DNA of 64,000 bases from Isosphaeraceae bacterium EP7 (GTDB taxonomy: Bacteria > Planctomycetota > Planctomycetia > Isosphaerales > Isosphaeraceae). Position 1 is the stretch's first letter, and each line of letters opens with the position of its first letter. Positions 34,087 to 43,974 of this stretch are shown piece by piece. Under the pieces are notes generated by a model. It was not told the origin of the DNA, ran no database searches, and worked only from the letters and a program-made list of their open reading frames with translations. A program made the translations under genes and the position numbers. The stretch spans positions 5,715,174-5,779,173 of the forward strand of contig CP151667.1 of assembly GCA_038400315.1 (NCBI GenBank). The letters run 5' to 3'.

Positions 34087-35787
34087 ATGCCGCGTCGGTT
34101 CTGGATCGTCTGGTTTTCTGGCCTGATGCTGCTGGCCAAGTCGGGGGAATCGCTCGCCGAGTCGGTCTCGCTCCGTGGCTGGGAAGCCACTGCCAGGCTG
34201 GGGACCGGCCCGGCCGGTCGCGGGACATTCCGACTCATCGCTCGGTCCGACTGGCGTCCCGACGCCCCGCGCGAAGTGGGCCGATACTCCGTCCGCCTCA
34301 CCCGGGGCGACGGCCGGACGACCGTCTCCGACCTCGCGCACGAGGATGCCCCTCCCTCGCGGCGGCTTCACCTGGAACTTCCCGCCGCCGAGATCCGCAA
34401 CGTCCGTCCTGTCGACTTCTCGCTGCGCCTGGAGGTCCTCGACAAGTCGACCGGGGCGGTGGTCGGCGGCCCGCTGGTGGCGACGATCGCCCAGTTCCCG
34501 CACGGCCGGCCAGAGCCCGGCACCGTGCTCAACACCCGCCCATTCGGCTGGGGTGAGCCGCTCGCCGTCGATGGCAAAGCCCACCCCCTGCCCCGGCCCG
34601 GCCCCGACGGACTGTCGTTCGTCCGCGTGCCGGGCCTGGGCGATATGCCTGGGTTCTTCATCGCCGCTAGTGAGGCCAGCAATCGTCAGGTCGCCTCCCG
34701 CCTGCCGGGCTACGATCCGCGGGCGGGCCGATCCGACGAGTTCAACCTGGAAGACACCGACCAGCCTGCGGTCGGACTGACCGTCGAGCGGGCCGGTGCA
34801 TATCTAGACGCCCTCGGTAAGGCCGATGCATCGGGGATGTCTTATCGACTTCCTACTCGGGACGAATGGATTCGAGCCGCTCGTGCGGGCCGTAAGACGG
34901 CTTTCTGGTGGGGCGACGAGCCCGCGTATTCCTCCGGCGCGAATCTGCTCGGGCCCGAGCCCGCGCTGGCCATCGACTCCACCGCCCCGGTCGCGGGGAC
35001 CAGGGCCCGACACTCGTTCGCACCGAATCCCTGGGGCCTCTTCCACACGTTCGGGAATGTCGAGGAGTGGGCCGCCTACCCCGAGGGGAAATTCGCGCGG
35101 ATGGGGGGGCACTTCCGCACCGAGCCAGTCGCCAAGCCCGACGAGCCCGTCTTTGATCGGAAGGACGAGGTGGGGGACGACGCCTACGTCGGAGTCCGGC
35201 CGGCACTGGACGCGACCGCGGCCCGCGTCGAAGGCCTGGCGAAAACGCTCCTCTCGGGGCGCCCGGGGCTTGAGCGGGTCACCGCCCGCTTCGATCCGGA
35301 CCGGGCCATGCTCACCCTGAATGGCACGGTGGCCGATGCCTCGATGCGACGGGCCGCCGATGCTCTGATGGGCCGGCTCTGGTTCGTGGCCGCCCTGGAC
35401 GACCGGATCGAAGCCCCCGCCGTTGGCCCCCGGCACCTCGCGGCACTGACTCCGATCGTCGGCCCCATGACGAGGCGCACGGGCGGAGGGCGCCCCTACT
35501 TCCAGGTTGCCGTGCCAGCCCGCTGGGTCGATCCGCTTCCGGCCGAGGGCTCCGACTGGTACGTGAATCTCGACGTGGGAGGCGTGGCCTCGTCGCACAG
35601 GCTGGTGGAAACCCGCCCCGGCACCCGAGGAGTGACGCTGCTCCTCGATCGCCAGGCCCTCGCCTCGATCCCGTCGGGCGGTGCCTTCGACGTGTCCGCC
35701 TGGCTCAGCCTGGGGGCGCCGGCGGTGAAGCCGGACGAAGCCTCGGTGGTCAGCAACCGGGTCGTTGTCCGGCCGAGGAAACCCTAG
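34087..35787 (+). CDS. Secreted protein with FGE-sulfatase (SUMF1-like) domain
   Basis: 566 residues with signal peptide (FWIVWFSGLMLLAKSGESLA). An N-terminal beta-rich part is followed by an FGE/SUMF1-type fold (~200-390): YRLPTRDEWIRAARAG, AFWWGD, NPWGLFHTFGNVEEWAAYP and VGVRPAL. The copper-binding Cys pair of true formylglycine-generating enzymes is not evident, so it is more likely a binding or C-type-lectin-like relative. Residues ~410-460 (LTLNGTVADASMRRAADAL) look BON-like. It is divergent from the vWA gene with a 128-bp shared promoter region and converges with the kinase gene. TGGAGG supports the ATG. Confidence 0.8.
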   Translation: MPRRFWIVWFSGLMLLAKSGESLAESVSLRGWEATARLGTGPAGRGTFRLIARSDWRPDAPREVGRYSVRLTRGDGRTTVSDLAHEDAPPSRRLHLELPAAEIRNVRPVDFSLRLEVLDKSTGAVVGGPLVATIAQFPHGRPEPGTVLNTRPFGWGEPLAVDGKAHPLPRPGPDGLSFVRVPGLGDMPGFFIAASEASNRQVASRLPGYDPRAGRSDEFNLEDTDQPAVGLTVERAGAYLDALGKADASGMSYRLPTRDEWIRAARAGRKTAFWWGDEPAYSSGANLLGPEPALAIDSTAPVAGTRARHSFAPNPWGLFHTFGNVEEWAAYPEGKFARMGGHFRTEPVAKPDEPVFDRKDEVGDDAYVGVRPALDATAARVEGLAKTLLSGRPGLERVTARFDPDRAMLTLNGTVADASMRRAADALMGRLWFVAALDDRIEAPAVGPRHLAALTPIVGPMTRRTGGGRPYFQVAVPARWVDPLPAEGSDWYVNLDVGGVASSHRLVETRPGTRGVTLLLDRQALASIPSGGAFDVSAWLSLGAPAVKPDEASVVSNRVVVRPRKP

Positions 35788-35916
35788 GACCAGACGCTCG
35801 CGGAGGAGGCTTCACGTCGGAAGCGAGGGGACCGCCCTGGCGGTTCCGAAGTCCGTCGAGAGCGCGTCCGGAACGTCCGACGGTTCGAGACCCCGAGCCA
35901 CCTCGGCGCGAATCTC

Positions 35917-38900
35917 TTACTTCGTCTCGGCTCGGTGATGGCTCGCCGTATTCTTTGGTGGAGCGGAAGCGGCGGCGGAAGAGCTTCCGAGGATCAACTC
36001 TTCGGCCTCGCGGCGCAGGATGCGAATCTCCACGTCGTCCCAGGAGAAATCGGAGCCCGCCTTGGGCTGATAGGCCGCCAGCTTTTCCAGCCAGTGTTTG
36101 GCCTCATCGCGCCGGCGCAGGCGGTGGTTGACCATCGCCTGGAAGGCGAACCCCTTCGGATCGCCTCCATCCTCACGGGCTCGATTGCTTTCGTCGAAAC
36201 GGCGGGCGGCGTCCTCGAATCGGCCAACGCGGTAGAGAGCCGCCCCGAGGGTCATGAGATACCCGCTTAGCTCTCGACCTCGCACCGGTTTCGCGGCCAG
36301 AGCGTACTCTGCCAGACGCACCGGGGCCTCGTAGTCCTCGACCGAGCCCGGAGCCAGCACGCAATACCAGGCTAAGCTGTTGGCATGGACGAAATCGTTC
36401 ACTTTGCCAAACCTGCTGAGCAGGTCTTCGCAGGCGCGCCGGAGCCCGGCGCTGTCCCGAGCCCCCGCGAGGGACCGGATGTATGAATACCGAAGGGTCG
36501 GGCTGTCGGGCTCCTGCTCGACGAACTTGCTGAAGGCCGCGGCCGCCAGGTCCCACCGCCCGCTCCGAGCCAGGCTCTCGGCCCGTTGGGCCGCCTCGGT
36601 CACCCTGGCAAGTTCCTCGAACGCCTGGACCCGCTGCTGATTCCGAGAGTCGTGCGCCCGGAGGACGTCGTCGGTGAGCGGGGTCGCGTCCCAGACGCGG
36701 GCGGTGAAGTCGATGCCGCCGGAAACGATCCGGCGGCCGTCGGGGCTGAAGGCCACCACGAGCAAGCCGGCGGTATGGCCGCGGAGGGTGAAGACCTCGC
36801 GGCCGGTCGCCGTGTCCCAGAGCTTGATCGTTCGATCATAGCTGGCGGTGGCGATCCGACGGCCGTCGGGGCTGAAGGCGATAGCGACGATGTCCGCGGT
36901 ATGGCCGACAAGAGTGTGGAGGACCCGGCCGGTCGCCACGTCGAGGACCACGACCGTGATTTTCGCGTACTTCTTGCTGCGATCGAACGTCAGGAACCCA
37001 TCACCCCCAACCCACACACGGGCGAGCCGCGTGCCGTCAGGGCTGGTCACGGGCTGAGGCATGCCCTCAAATGGGAATAAGGATGGCGGGAGGTATGCGT
37101 CCCCGTGTGACGCGGGGACGACACCGGTCATCGCGGGGTCGGGGTCGCCCGTAACCGGGTCCCAGCCCATGGTCGTATCCCCCTCGAGCCGGTAAGGGCC
37201 CGCTTCGGAGACGACCCGCCTGCCGTCACGGCGGAAGCCCAGGCTCACCACCCAGCCCGTATGCCGGTCGAAAACGACCGGGAGACTCGTCCGCCGGTCC
37301 CAGACCTTCATCGTCCCGTCCAGGCCGCCCGAGGCCAGCTCGCGGCCGTCGGGAGCGAAGGCGACGGCTTGCACGAAGTCGGCATGGCCGTGGAACACAC
37401 CGATCGGGCGGCCGGTGGGAATCTCCCAGAGCCGGACACTCCTGTCCTCGCCCGTCGAGACAAGCGATCGGCTGTCGGGGCTGAAGGCCAGGTCGCGGAT
37501 GAACCCCTGATGCCCGTAGAGTGTCAGTTGCTCCTCGCCGGTGGCCGCGTCCCGGAGCTTGATCACCCGGTCCCAGCCGCCGATGGCCAGCCACTTCCCG
37601 TCGGGGCTGAAGGCGACGGTATACACATACCTTGAATCGCCCGGGATTTCATGGACTCTCATGCGGGCCACGACGTCCCAGACCTCGACGAGCTTCGAGC
37701 CGGCGACGGCAAGATGTCTACCGTCGCGGTGGAACGCCAGGTCGTTGACCCCTCCCTTCGGGCCGGGGAACGTGAACGTCTTCCGGCCGTTTGCAACCTC
37801 GTAAAGCGTGACCTTGTGGACATTGTCCTGGCTGAATCGGCCAAAACCCACGGCCAGCGATTTGCCATCGGGGTTGAAGGCGACGCTCATGGCATGAGGT
37901 AACTTGGGCTCATGTTCGGCCCAGAGGATTTCCCCGGTCTTGACATCTCGGATCTCGATTTGGGGGTTCGACCCGCCAATGGCCAGCTTGGTTCCGTCGG
38001 GACTGAATCTCACGCTCCAAATGAGGTTCTCGACGCAGTGAATGAGCTGCTGCCGCTGGCCAGTCTCCCGATTCCACAGCTCGACGATTGAACTGCCCTT
38101 GCCAATGGAGGAAGGCCCGCGCGAGCCAATGGCAATGAGGCGTCCATCGGGGCTGTAGGCGATTGAGACGACGATGCCGCCGAGCGCCTCAACAGACAGG
38201 CGCTCGGGGTGGCAGAGCCGATTGACGTAGTGCCACTCCCAGCCGCGGCGCTCGATCGGACAGCCGTGGAGCAGGTCCTCGGCCAGTGCGATGTTATCGG
38301 CTTGCACCTCGCCATAGGCCCGGTTGACCCGGTTGATGTAATCTTCCCAGGCCAGGTCCTCCGCTCGCTGGTTGGCGATCTTCGTCTGATCCTGGGCGAT
38401 CGCATTGGCCACGGCTTCGGTCCTGGCCAGTCTTTCGGCCGTCGCGAGCGACCGGTGGATCTCGGCGTAGGACCAGATCCAGAGCCCCAGCAATAACCCG
38501 AGGAGCAGGAAGACGGACACGGCCAGTGACACGATCGATGGCCGGCGCCGCGCCCACTTGATGGCCCGCTCCCAGGGCGGGACCGGTCGCGCCACGATCG
38601 GCTCGTTGTCGAGGAACCGTCGGAGGTCGGCGGCCAACGCTTCGGCCGAGTCGTAGCGCTTCCCTGGCTCCTTCTCCAGGCATTTCAGCGCAATCGTCTC
38701 GATGTCGCGCGGCAGGCCGTGGACAAGCCGCGACGGCGGCACGGGCTCGACCGTCTTGACCTGCTCCAACGTCTCCTGGACCGCCGCACCCCGAAACGGC
38801 GGGCGGCCGGCCAGCAGCTTGTAGAGGATCGCCCCCAGGGCGTAGACGTCGGCGAGTGGCCCGAGCCCCTTGGTCTTGCCCTCGGCCTGCTCGGGGGCCA

Positions 38901-39804
38901 TGTAGCTGGGCGAGCCCATGACCGATTGGGTGGCCGTCAGGTCGCTCTCGGTGTTCATGGCCCTGGCCAGGCCGAAGTCGGTGATCTTGGGGGTGCCGTC
39001 GGCGGCAATCAAGATGTTGGCAGGTTTCAGGTCGCGGTGGACGATGCCCAGGCGATGCGCCTGGGCAACGCCGCGCGCCAGTGACTCGACCAGCTCGGCC
39101 GCCCGCCGAGGCGGCCAGGGGTTGCCGTCGAGCCGTTTGTCGAGGCTGCCCCCCTCGACGTACTCCAGCTCGAAGAACGGCAGGCCGTCGGCCTCGCCAA
39201 CGTGGTGGATCTGGACGATGTTCGGGTGTTGCAAACGGGCGACAGCCTCCGCCTCGGCCAGGAAGCGGGATTTGGCCTCGTCGTCCGCATGGGCGCCGGC
39301 AAGGATCATCTTCAAGGCGCAGGGGCGATTCAGACCGACCTCTCTCGCAAGGTAGACGACCCCCATGCCGCCGCGGCCCAGTTCTCCCAGGATCTGGTAG
39401 CCGCGGATCGCGGGGATGGGCCGCTCCCGGGGAGCCGGAGGAGTCTCGACTTCCGGCTTTTCGACGATGGAGCTGGCCGACGAACTGCTCGACGATAGAA
39501 CTGTCAGATCAAGCTTGGCCACGCATCGGTCGTATTCCCCGAAGGGAGATAACGTTGCGATGGTGGGCACATTGATCCGATGGAGTAGGGCGGCAGGGCC
39601 CGACGTATCGAGCGCGGCTTCATCTAGCGAGGAGGACGGCAAGGTTGGGAGTTTGCGGCCCTCGTTCTCTCCCATTGTGTCGGCTGGTCCGAACACGGGC
39701 GGACCAGGGCCAACGAAACGCGACGAGCCGACCTCATCGTCCGGTAAGGGTCTCGGACCGTCCTCGAGGGACTTACGGTCAAAGGAGTTCGCACCTCCCA
39801 TCAT
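35917..39804 (-). CDS. Ser/Thr protein kinase with transmembrane segment, WD40 repeats and TPRs
   Basis: 1295 residues. Residues ~135-400 are a Hanks-type kinase: glycine loop GRGGMGVVY, Lys165 in CALK, HRDLKPANIL (Asp258), DFG 276-278, and APEQ. One membrane helix at ~423-445 separates it from the C-terminal half. That half holds seven to ten WD40 repeats (VAFSPDG...GWDRVIKLRD type) and ends in TPR-like helices. The N-terminal 130 residues are low-complexity with a Ser run. Such receptors sense signals outside the membrane through the propeller and phosphorylate inside. Pro/Ser-rich juxtamembrane parts are probable autophosphorylation sites. Confidence 0.92.
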   Translation of the reverse strand: MMGGANSFDRKSLEDGPRPLPDDEVGSSRFVGPGPPVFGPADTMGENEGRKLPTLPSSSLDEAALDTSGPAALLHRINVPTIATLSPFGEYDRCVAKLDLTVLSSSSSSASSIVEKPEVETPPAPRERPIPAIRGYQILGELGRGGMGVVYLAREVGLNRPCALKMILAGAHADDEAKSRFLAEAEAVARLQHPNIVQIHHVGEADGLPFFELEYVEGGSLDKRLDGNPWPPRRAAELVESLARGVAQAHRLGIVHRDLKPANILIAADGTPKITDFGLARAMNTESDLTATQSVMGSPSYMAPEQAEGKTKGLGPLADVYALGAILYKLLAGRPPFRGAAVQETLEQVKTVEPVPPSRLVHGLPRDIETIALKCLEKEPGKRYDSAEALAADLRRFLDNEPIVARPVPPWERAIKWARRRPSIVSLAVSVFLLLGLLLGLWIWSYAEIHRSLATAERLARTEAVANAIAQDQTKIANQRAEDLAWEDYINRVNRAYGEVQADNIALAEDLLHGCPIERRGWEWHYVNRLCHPERLSVEALGGIVVSIAYSPDGRLIAIGSRGPSSIGKGSSIVELWNRETGQRQQLIHCVENLIWSVRFSPDGTKLAIGGSNPQIEIRDVKTGEILWAEHEPKLPHAMSVAFNPDGKSLAVGFGRFSQDNVHKVTLYEVANGRKTFTFPGPKGGVNDLAFHRDGRHLAVAGSKLVEVWDVVARMRVHEIPGDSRYVYTVAFSPDGKWLAIGGWDRVIKLRDAATGEEQLTLYGHQGFIRDLAFSPDSRSLVSTGEDRSVRLWEIPTGRPIGVFHGHADFVQAVAFAPDGRELASGGLDGTMKVWDRRTSLPVVFDRHTGWVVSLGFRRDGRRVVSEAGPYRLEGDTTMGWDPVTGDPDPAMTGVVPASHGDAYLPPSLFPFEGMPQPVTSPDGTRLARVWVGGDGFLTFDRSKKYAKITVVVLDVATGRVLHTLVGHTADIVAIAFSPDGRRIATASYDRTIKLWDTATGREVFTLRGHTAGLLVVAFSPDGRRIVSGGIDFTARVWDATPLTDDVLRAHDSRNQQRVQAFEELARVTEAAQRAESLARSGRWDLAAAAFSKFVEQEPDSPTLRYSYIRSLAGARDSAGLRRACEDLLSRFGKVNDFVHANSLAWYCVLAPGSVEDYEAPVRLAEYALAAKPVRGRELSGYLMTLGAALYRVGRFEDAARRFDESNRAREDGGDPKGFAFQAMVNHRLRRRDEAKHWLEKLAAYQPKAGSDFSWDDVEIRILRREAEELILGSSSAAASAPPKNTASHHRAETK

Positions 39805-40514
39805 GCATCCTCTTGGCTCGGCGGCCGGCAGGCTTTCGGTAGAATCCCAAGATCGATCTCGCCTGCACCGGCTCAGGCGAAGGGGACCACGTTCATCGTG
39901 GATGGTTGCAATGAGCGAGTCGCTGGCAGTCAGTTCCGTCGGATCGATTATCCCATCCGATCATCAATCCGAACGATCACGTTCTTGTAACATGAGTTGG
40001 GACTGAGGTGCTGAAGATGGGCCAGCTATCGGACGAAGATGCCGCCCAGATCGATGCAAAAGACCCCTCAGGATAAGTAAGTCTCCTCAATCCAGCGTCT
40101 TTTAATCCCCCCTACGAAGTCTCCGAGGTGAGCTTTCGAGTCCGATTGAAGGATGGAGGTTGATCGACGATACGCCCAAGATCGCGGTGCGATCCCGCAT
40201 CCGGCGAAGGTTAAGGAAGGTCGAGCAACGGCACGCCATGGCCTGCAACATGTTCTACGTGCGGCCGCCGAGAGCGGTTCAACCCACGAGAGCTTCGAGG
40301 GCAATCGAACTCGTATCGCTGCCCGACGCTGGTCCTCACCTGCGTGATCGGCCGGCAGGCGAAGGGGATCTCAAGGCTCGTATGTTGGCGAGAGCCGTCG
40401 CATCAAGCGATTGACATCGCCCTGACGGATCGCATTGGCCCCATCGAATGGGAAAATGTCACGCTGGACCGCCACGACTAGCTGGGGCGTGTCCAGGTCT
40501 ACCGACCCGCATCC
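39805..40514. other. 710-bp stretch without a supported gene
   Basis: Lies between the kinase start (minus) and the tag stop (minus). It is less GC-rich near 39930-40090, suggestive of kinase promoter DNA. A start-less open frame on the plus strand from about 40213 to 40481 ends ...GPIEWENVTLDRHD and carries CSTCGR, so it may be a gene remnant, but I cannot assign it. No repeats or RNA seen. Confidence 0.4.
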
Positions 40515-41084
40515 TTAGAGCCGATTTTGGCGACGATCTGGGTGGTTGCCAATGCATCCGGGGGCGTGGTCGTTGACGATCCCCGTCGCCTGCATCCAGG
40601 CGTAGACGATGACGGGCCCGACGAACTTGAATCCGCGTGCTTTCAGTGCCGATGAGATCTCCGCAGAGAGCGCGGTTTTCGTCGGGATTGCGGATCCGTC
40701 GTTCTTGATCGGCGAGCCCCCCGCCATGCCCCAGACGAAGGCCGAGAAGTCCTCGCCGGCCTCGGCCATCGCCAAGTAGACGCGCGCGTTGCCGATGGTC
40801 GCCTCGATCTTGGCCCTTGAGCGGACGATGCCCGCGTCCTCGAGCATCCGGGCGACGTCCGACTCACCAAATCGCGCCACGATTTCCGGGGCGAAGCCCC
40901 GGAAGGCCGTGCGAAAGGCGTCTCGCTTGCGGAGGATCGTGAGCCATGAGAGCCCGGCCTGGAACCCGTCCAGCATCAGCTTCTCCCAGAGAGCACGGCT
41001 GTCGCGTTCCGGCACGCCCCACTCCTCGTCGTGGTAGGCCCGGAGCAACGGATCGGACTCCGCCCAGGTGCAGCGATCGGGCAT
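40515..41084 (-). CDS. tag: DNA-3-methyladenine glycosylase I
   Basis: 189 residues. The enzyme removes 3-methyladenine from alkylated DNA, the first step of base excision repair. The N-terminus RCTWAESDPLLRAYHDEEWG and FQAGLSWLTILRKRDAFR match the family, including the base-stacking Trp/Tyr and the Glu of the active site. The zinc-snap ligands are present: Cys5, His18, and a C-terminal His and Cys in VNDHAPGC. GAGGAA is properly placed before the ATG. Downstream of the GH-like gene on the same strand, 34 bases apart. Confidence 0.95.
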   Translation of the reverse strand: MPDRCTWAESDPLLRAYHDEEWGVPERDSRALWEKLMLDGFQAGLSWLTILRKRDAFRTAFRGFAPEIVARFGESDVARMLEDAGIVRSRAKIEATIGNARVYLAMAEAGEDFSAFVWGMAGGSPIKNDGSAIPTKTALSAEISSALKARGFKFVGPVIVYAWMQATGIVNDHAPGCIGNHPDRRQNRL

Positions 41085-41118
41085 CGAAGGTTCCTCGACT
41101 TGACTGGCGTTGGATGAG

Positions 41119-42573
41119 TCAAGGATTCGATTCGCGGGCTTCGTCTAGCAGCCGCCGGTTTTCCGGGGTCCATCGATCGAGGACCCAGCGGACGATCCGA
41201 TGGAGCTCTCGCCCACCGCCCGACTCCGCCGCCCCGGTTCGCCGCCCGATCACGTCGAGTCGATCGAGCGCCTTGCGGTATACGGCCTTCGACGACGGAG
41301 TCAGGGTGCCCTGGGCCTTCATCGCCCGAAGTCGATCGGGTGAAGTCAGCGGCGACGGCTGACACCAGGTCCGCTCGTTGAAGAAGACTGCCTGGATCTC
41401 CAGCAGATCGGCGCTGGCCTGCGAGGTCGTCGAAGCCCCTAACACCTCCCGGCCCAGGATTTCCTCGAAACGCTCGAGCTGCAAGTCAGGATCCCGACTG
41501 AACTCGCGGTAGGCAATTCGGTTGACTCGCATGGGTAATTCGTCGTAGGGCGGTTCGCCCGGCTCGAGCCATCCGAAGCCCAAGGGGACCTGGCGTCGCC
41601 CCTTGAGCCAGGGCTGCCCCTCTTCGGCCTCGGTCGCGACGAACGTGAATGCCTCCATCGATGGAATGTAGCCGTTCATCCCCGCCTGCCGAGCACGCCT
41701 CGCGTTCTCGCGGATCTCGCGAGGGCCGTGTCGGGCCGGCGAGTCGTCCCACCAGATGCTCCCGACGGACTGCTTGATGAGGGCGGGTTCTGGCGGCGCG
41801 CTGTGAGGCGTAAACATCAGGGTCCAGCGCGGGTCGAAGGGGAGCTTGGCCGCCTTCATCCCCAAGCCAGGGACGTCAGCCCCGCTGAAGTAGTGGGGAT
41901 AGACCACGACCGTGTCACCTGGCTTCTTCGCCCAGACCTCCTCGGAGATCGCCCTGACGAAGGCGAACTCCTTCTCGAAGTAGCGTTCGCCGCAGTCGAT
42001 GCAGTGGCAGATGGCGTAGTCGGACGACTCGATCATCAGGCCGTCGGCGTTCGGGTAGCGGGCGACGATCTCACGGGCGTAGTCCAGCATGAACCGCTGC
42101 GACTCGGGGCGCGACGGGCAGAGGTTATAGCCCCAGCAGCCGATGCCGAATGGGGCAACCGCCTTGCCGTCCTTGCCGATCGCCTTGAGTTCTGGGCGTT
42201 CCAGCGCGTATCGGTTGACTCCGTCGTACCCGAACGGGGTGAAGCCGAGCAGCACCTTGATGCCTCGGGCATGGGCGTGGTCGATCAGCGCTCGCACGAA
42301 ATCGCTGCGGACGTTCTCGTGCTCCGCGTTGTAGGCCCAGGTGATCGGGGCGACCTCGGATCGGAAGCCACCGGCGACCCAGAGAATCAGAGTATTGCCC
42401 CCGTCGTCGCGGATACCGTCGACGATCCGCTTCCAGTCGGCCAGGTCGTAGGTCGGCATCCGCATGAAGGTGAGATACGCGCCCCTCATCGCGAACGGGC
42501 CGTCGGCACGCCTCGTCTCGCCTGCGGGAGGGGCCATCGTCAGCAGTGTCAGCGTGGTCAGCATCGCGAGCAT
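41119..42573 (-). CDS. Secreted TIM-barrel protein, glycoside-hydrolase-like
   Basis: 484 residues with a short hydrophobic N-terminus that can serve as signal. The sequence GAYLTFMRMPTYDLADWKRI, GGNTLILWVAGGF, GIKVLLGFTPFGYDG, LMIESSDYAICHC and YIPSMEAFTF follow the strand pattern of a (beta/alpha)8 barrel, with acid residues at strand ends 4 (ESSD) and 7 (ME) that could be catalytic. I cannot tie it to a named glycosidase family. The CHCIDC cluster may be structural. Position next to tag and a methyltransferase suggests no functional link. Confidence 0.65.
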   Translation of the reverse strand: MLAMLTTLTLLTMAPPAGETRRADGPFAMRGAYLTFMRMPTYDLADWKRIVDGIRDDGGNTLILWVAGGFRSEVAPITWAYNAEHENVRSDFVRALIDHAHARGIKVLLGFTPFGYDGVNRYALERPELKAIGKDGKAVAPFGIGCWGYNLCPSRPESQRFMLDYAREIVARYPNADGLMIESSDYAICHCIDCGERYFEKEFAFVRAISEEVWAKKPGDTVVVYPHYFSGADVPGLGMKAAKLPFDPRWTLMFTPHSAPPEPALIKQSVGSIWWDDSPARHGPREIRENARRARQAGMNGYIPSMEAFTFVATEAEEGQPWLKGRRQVPLGFGWLEPGEPPYDELPMRVNRIAYREFSRDPDLQLERFEEILGREVLGASTTSQASADLLEIQAVFFNERTWCQPSPLTSPDRLRAMKAQGTLTPSSKAVYRKALDRLDVIGRRTGAAESGGGRELHRIVRWVLDRWTPENRRLLDEARESNP

Positions 42574-42671
42574 CGGCGTCCATTCCTCGGCAGTTCATCC
42601 GGTTCGGACGCAAGCGGAAAGTCCCGATCGAGAGGGAGGTCGGGGGAAACATCCCGTCCAGGATGCGGACA

Positions 42672-43415
42672 TCAGGCCCGCTTGCAGACGAAGATGCCAT
42701 GAGGGCAGCCGATGTCGAACGGCTCGCCCTCCCAATCTCCGAAGATCCGGCGATCGACGAAGCCCGCGGCGGCGAGCAGGGCGTCGACCTCCCTGCAGGT
42801 GTAAACCCGGTGTGTGTTGCACTCGACCTGGTGCGCGTCTCCCCTGGTCAGCTCGTAGCGGGTCTCGACGCGGGTCGTCAGCGGCAAGTACATGTGGGTG
42901 CTGTCGACCCGGATGCCGTCGAAGTCCATGGCCATCCCCCCCTCGTAGACGGGGAAGAGGGTCTCGGCCAGCATCTGAGTGGCGAGGACGAGCGTGCCTC
43001 CAGGTCTCAAGGTCCCGGCCAGGGCAGACAGGAACGCGGCGTTCCCGTCGTCGGTCAGGTAGCCGAAGCTGTTGCCCACGCAGTAAGCGGCGTCGAACCC
43101 GGCTGACGGCGGCAGGTCGCGCATTTCGCCGACGCGGAACGAGTCGGCGAGGTCTCTGGCAGACTCGCGGGCGATGGCGATGAACTCGGGCGAGATGTCG
43201 ATGCCCGTCACGACCATGCCGCGCGAGGCCAGCTCAATCGCGATCCGGCCGTCGCCGCAGGGGACGTCCAGCACCCGCATCCCGGGCTCGAGCCCGGCCA
43301 GGCGGACCAGGCCGTCGGCCTCCTCGGCGGTCATCTCGGGGGTCGTCACGGCACGCCAGAAGTCGACGATCAGGCCGCCGAAGAAGCTGCGATACCAGTC
43401 GTCGGGCACGGTCAT
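42672..43415 (-). CDS. Class I SAM-dependent methyltransferase
   Basis: 247 residues. Motif I is VLDVPCGDGR, motif II VTGIDISPEFI, and motif IV FDAAYCVGNSFGYL; the C-terminal part adds beta strands (STHMYLPLTTRVETRYELT). These bind S-adenosylmethionine; the methyl acceptor is not predictable. Small-molecule methylation is likely, since no nucleic-acid binding extension is present. AGGAA lies before the ATG. Confidence 0.85.
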   Translation of the reverse strand: MTVPDDWYRSFFGGLIVDFWRAVTTPEMTAEEADGLVRLAGLEPGMRVLDVPCGDGRIAIELASRGMVVTGIDISPEFIAIARESARDLADSFRVGEMRDLPPSAGFDAAYCVGNSFGYLTDDGNAAFLSALAGTLRPGGTLVLATQMLAETLFPVYEGGMAMDFDGIRVDSTHMYLPLTTRVETRYELTRGDAHQVECNTHRVYTCREVDALLAAAGFVDRRIFGDWEGEPFDIGCPHGIFVCKRA

Positions 43416-43481
43416 GGGGTTCGGTTCCTGCGGGGCGACGAGGGCGGCGGAGGTCGCCCCTCGACGTCGAACCCGTTGAGA

Positions 43482-43865
43482 TCACTCTAGGCCATCTCGA
43501 AGCGGGAGGAGGAGCTTGCCCTGTCGCAGCGAGAACGCCCTGAGGGTCTCGGGATCGAATCCGCGCGACTTCGCCCAGGCCGTCGAGCAGAGGAAGACCC
43601 GCATCCGCCGCCGAAAGGGGGCGATGCAGGCCAGATGGACGACGACCAGGCCCCCGGCGAGCAGCGGCAGCCAGGGCATCCACCATCCACGAACGAACGA
43701 CATCACGCCGACCATCAGGGGGACCTGCAACGTCGCCGCCACCCAGACCCCGTAGAATCCGCCCATCCGCATCGACGTGTTTCGCTCGTCGGGAGTCATG
43801 TTCTCGCAGATCGCCCGGACCTCGGGCGACTGAAAGGGGCTCCAATTCTTCCAATCTCGCGCCAT
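43482..43865 (-). CDS. Small membrane protein, hypothetical
   Basis: 127 residues with two membrane helices (FYGVWVAATLQVPLMVGVMSF and MPWLPLLAGGLVVVHLACIA). The N-terminus (residues 1-30, FQSPEVRAICENMTPDERN) and the C-terminal basic helix are cytoplasmic by the positive-inside rule. No family recognised. GGGAG before the ATG supports the start. Confidence 0.65.
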   Translation of the reverse strand: MARDWKNWSPFQSPEVRAICENMTPDERNTSMRMGGFYGVWVAATLQVPLMVGVMSFVRGWWMPWLPLLAGGLVVVHLACIAPFRRRMRVFLCSTAWAKSRGFDPETLRAFSLRQGKLLLPLRDGLE

Positions 43866-43974
43866 TGATCGGTCTCCCTAGGACATCGCTCGACGCGGAG
43901 TCAACTCATACCGATCATGCCTCTTGGACGCTCACGATGCCAAATGAGTTCAACCGATCGGGCCGAACCCGATT

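Noticed and set aside
35829-35847. Short inverted repeat between the FGE-like and kinase stops
   Set aside because: Loop of two bases and imperfect pairing; too weak to call a terminator.
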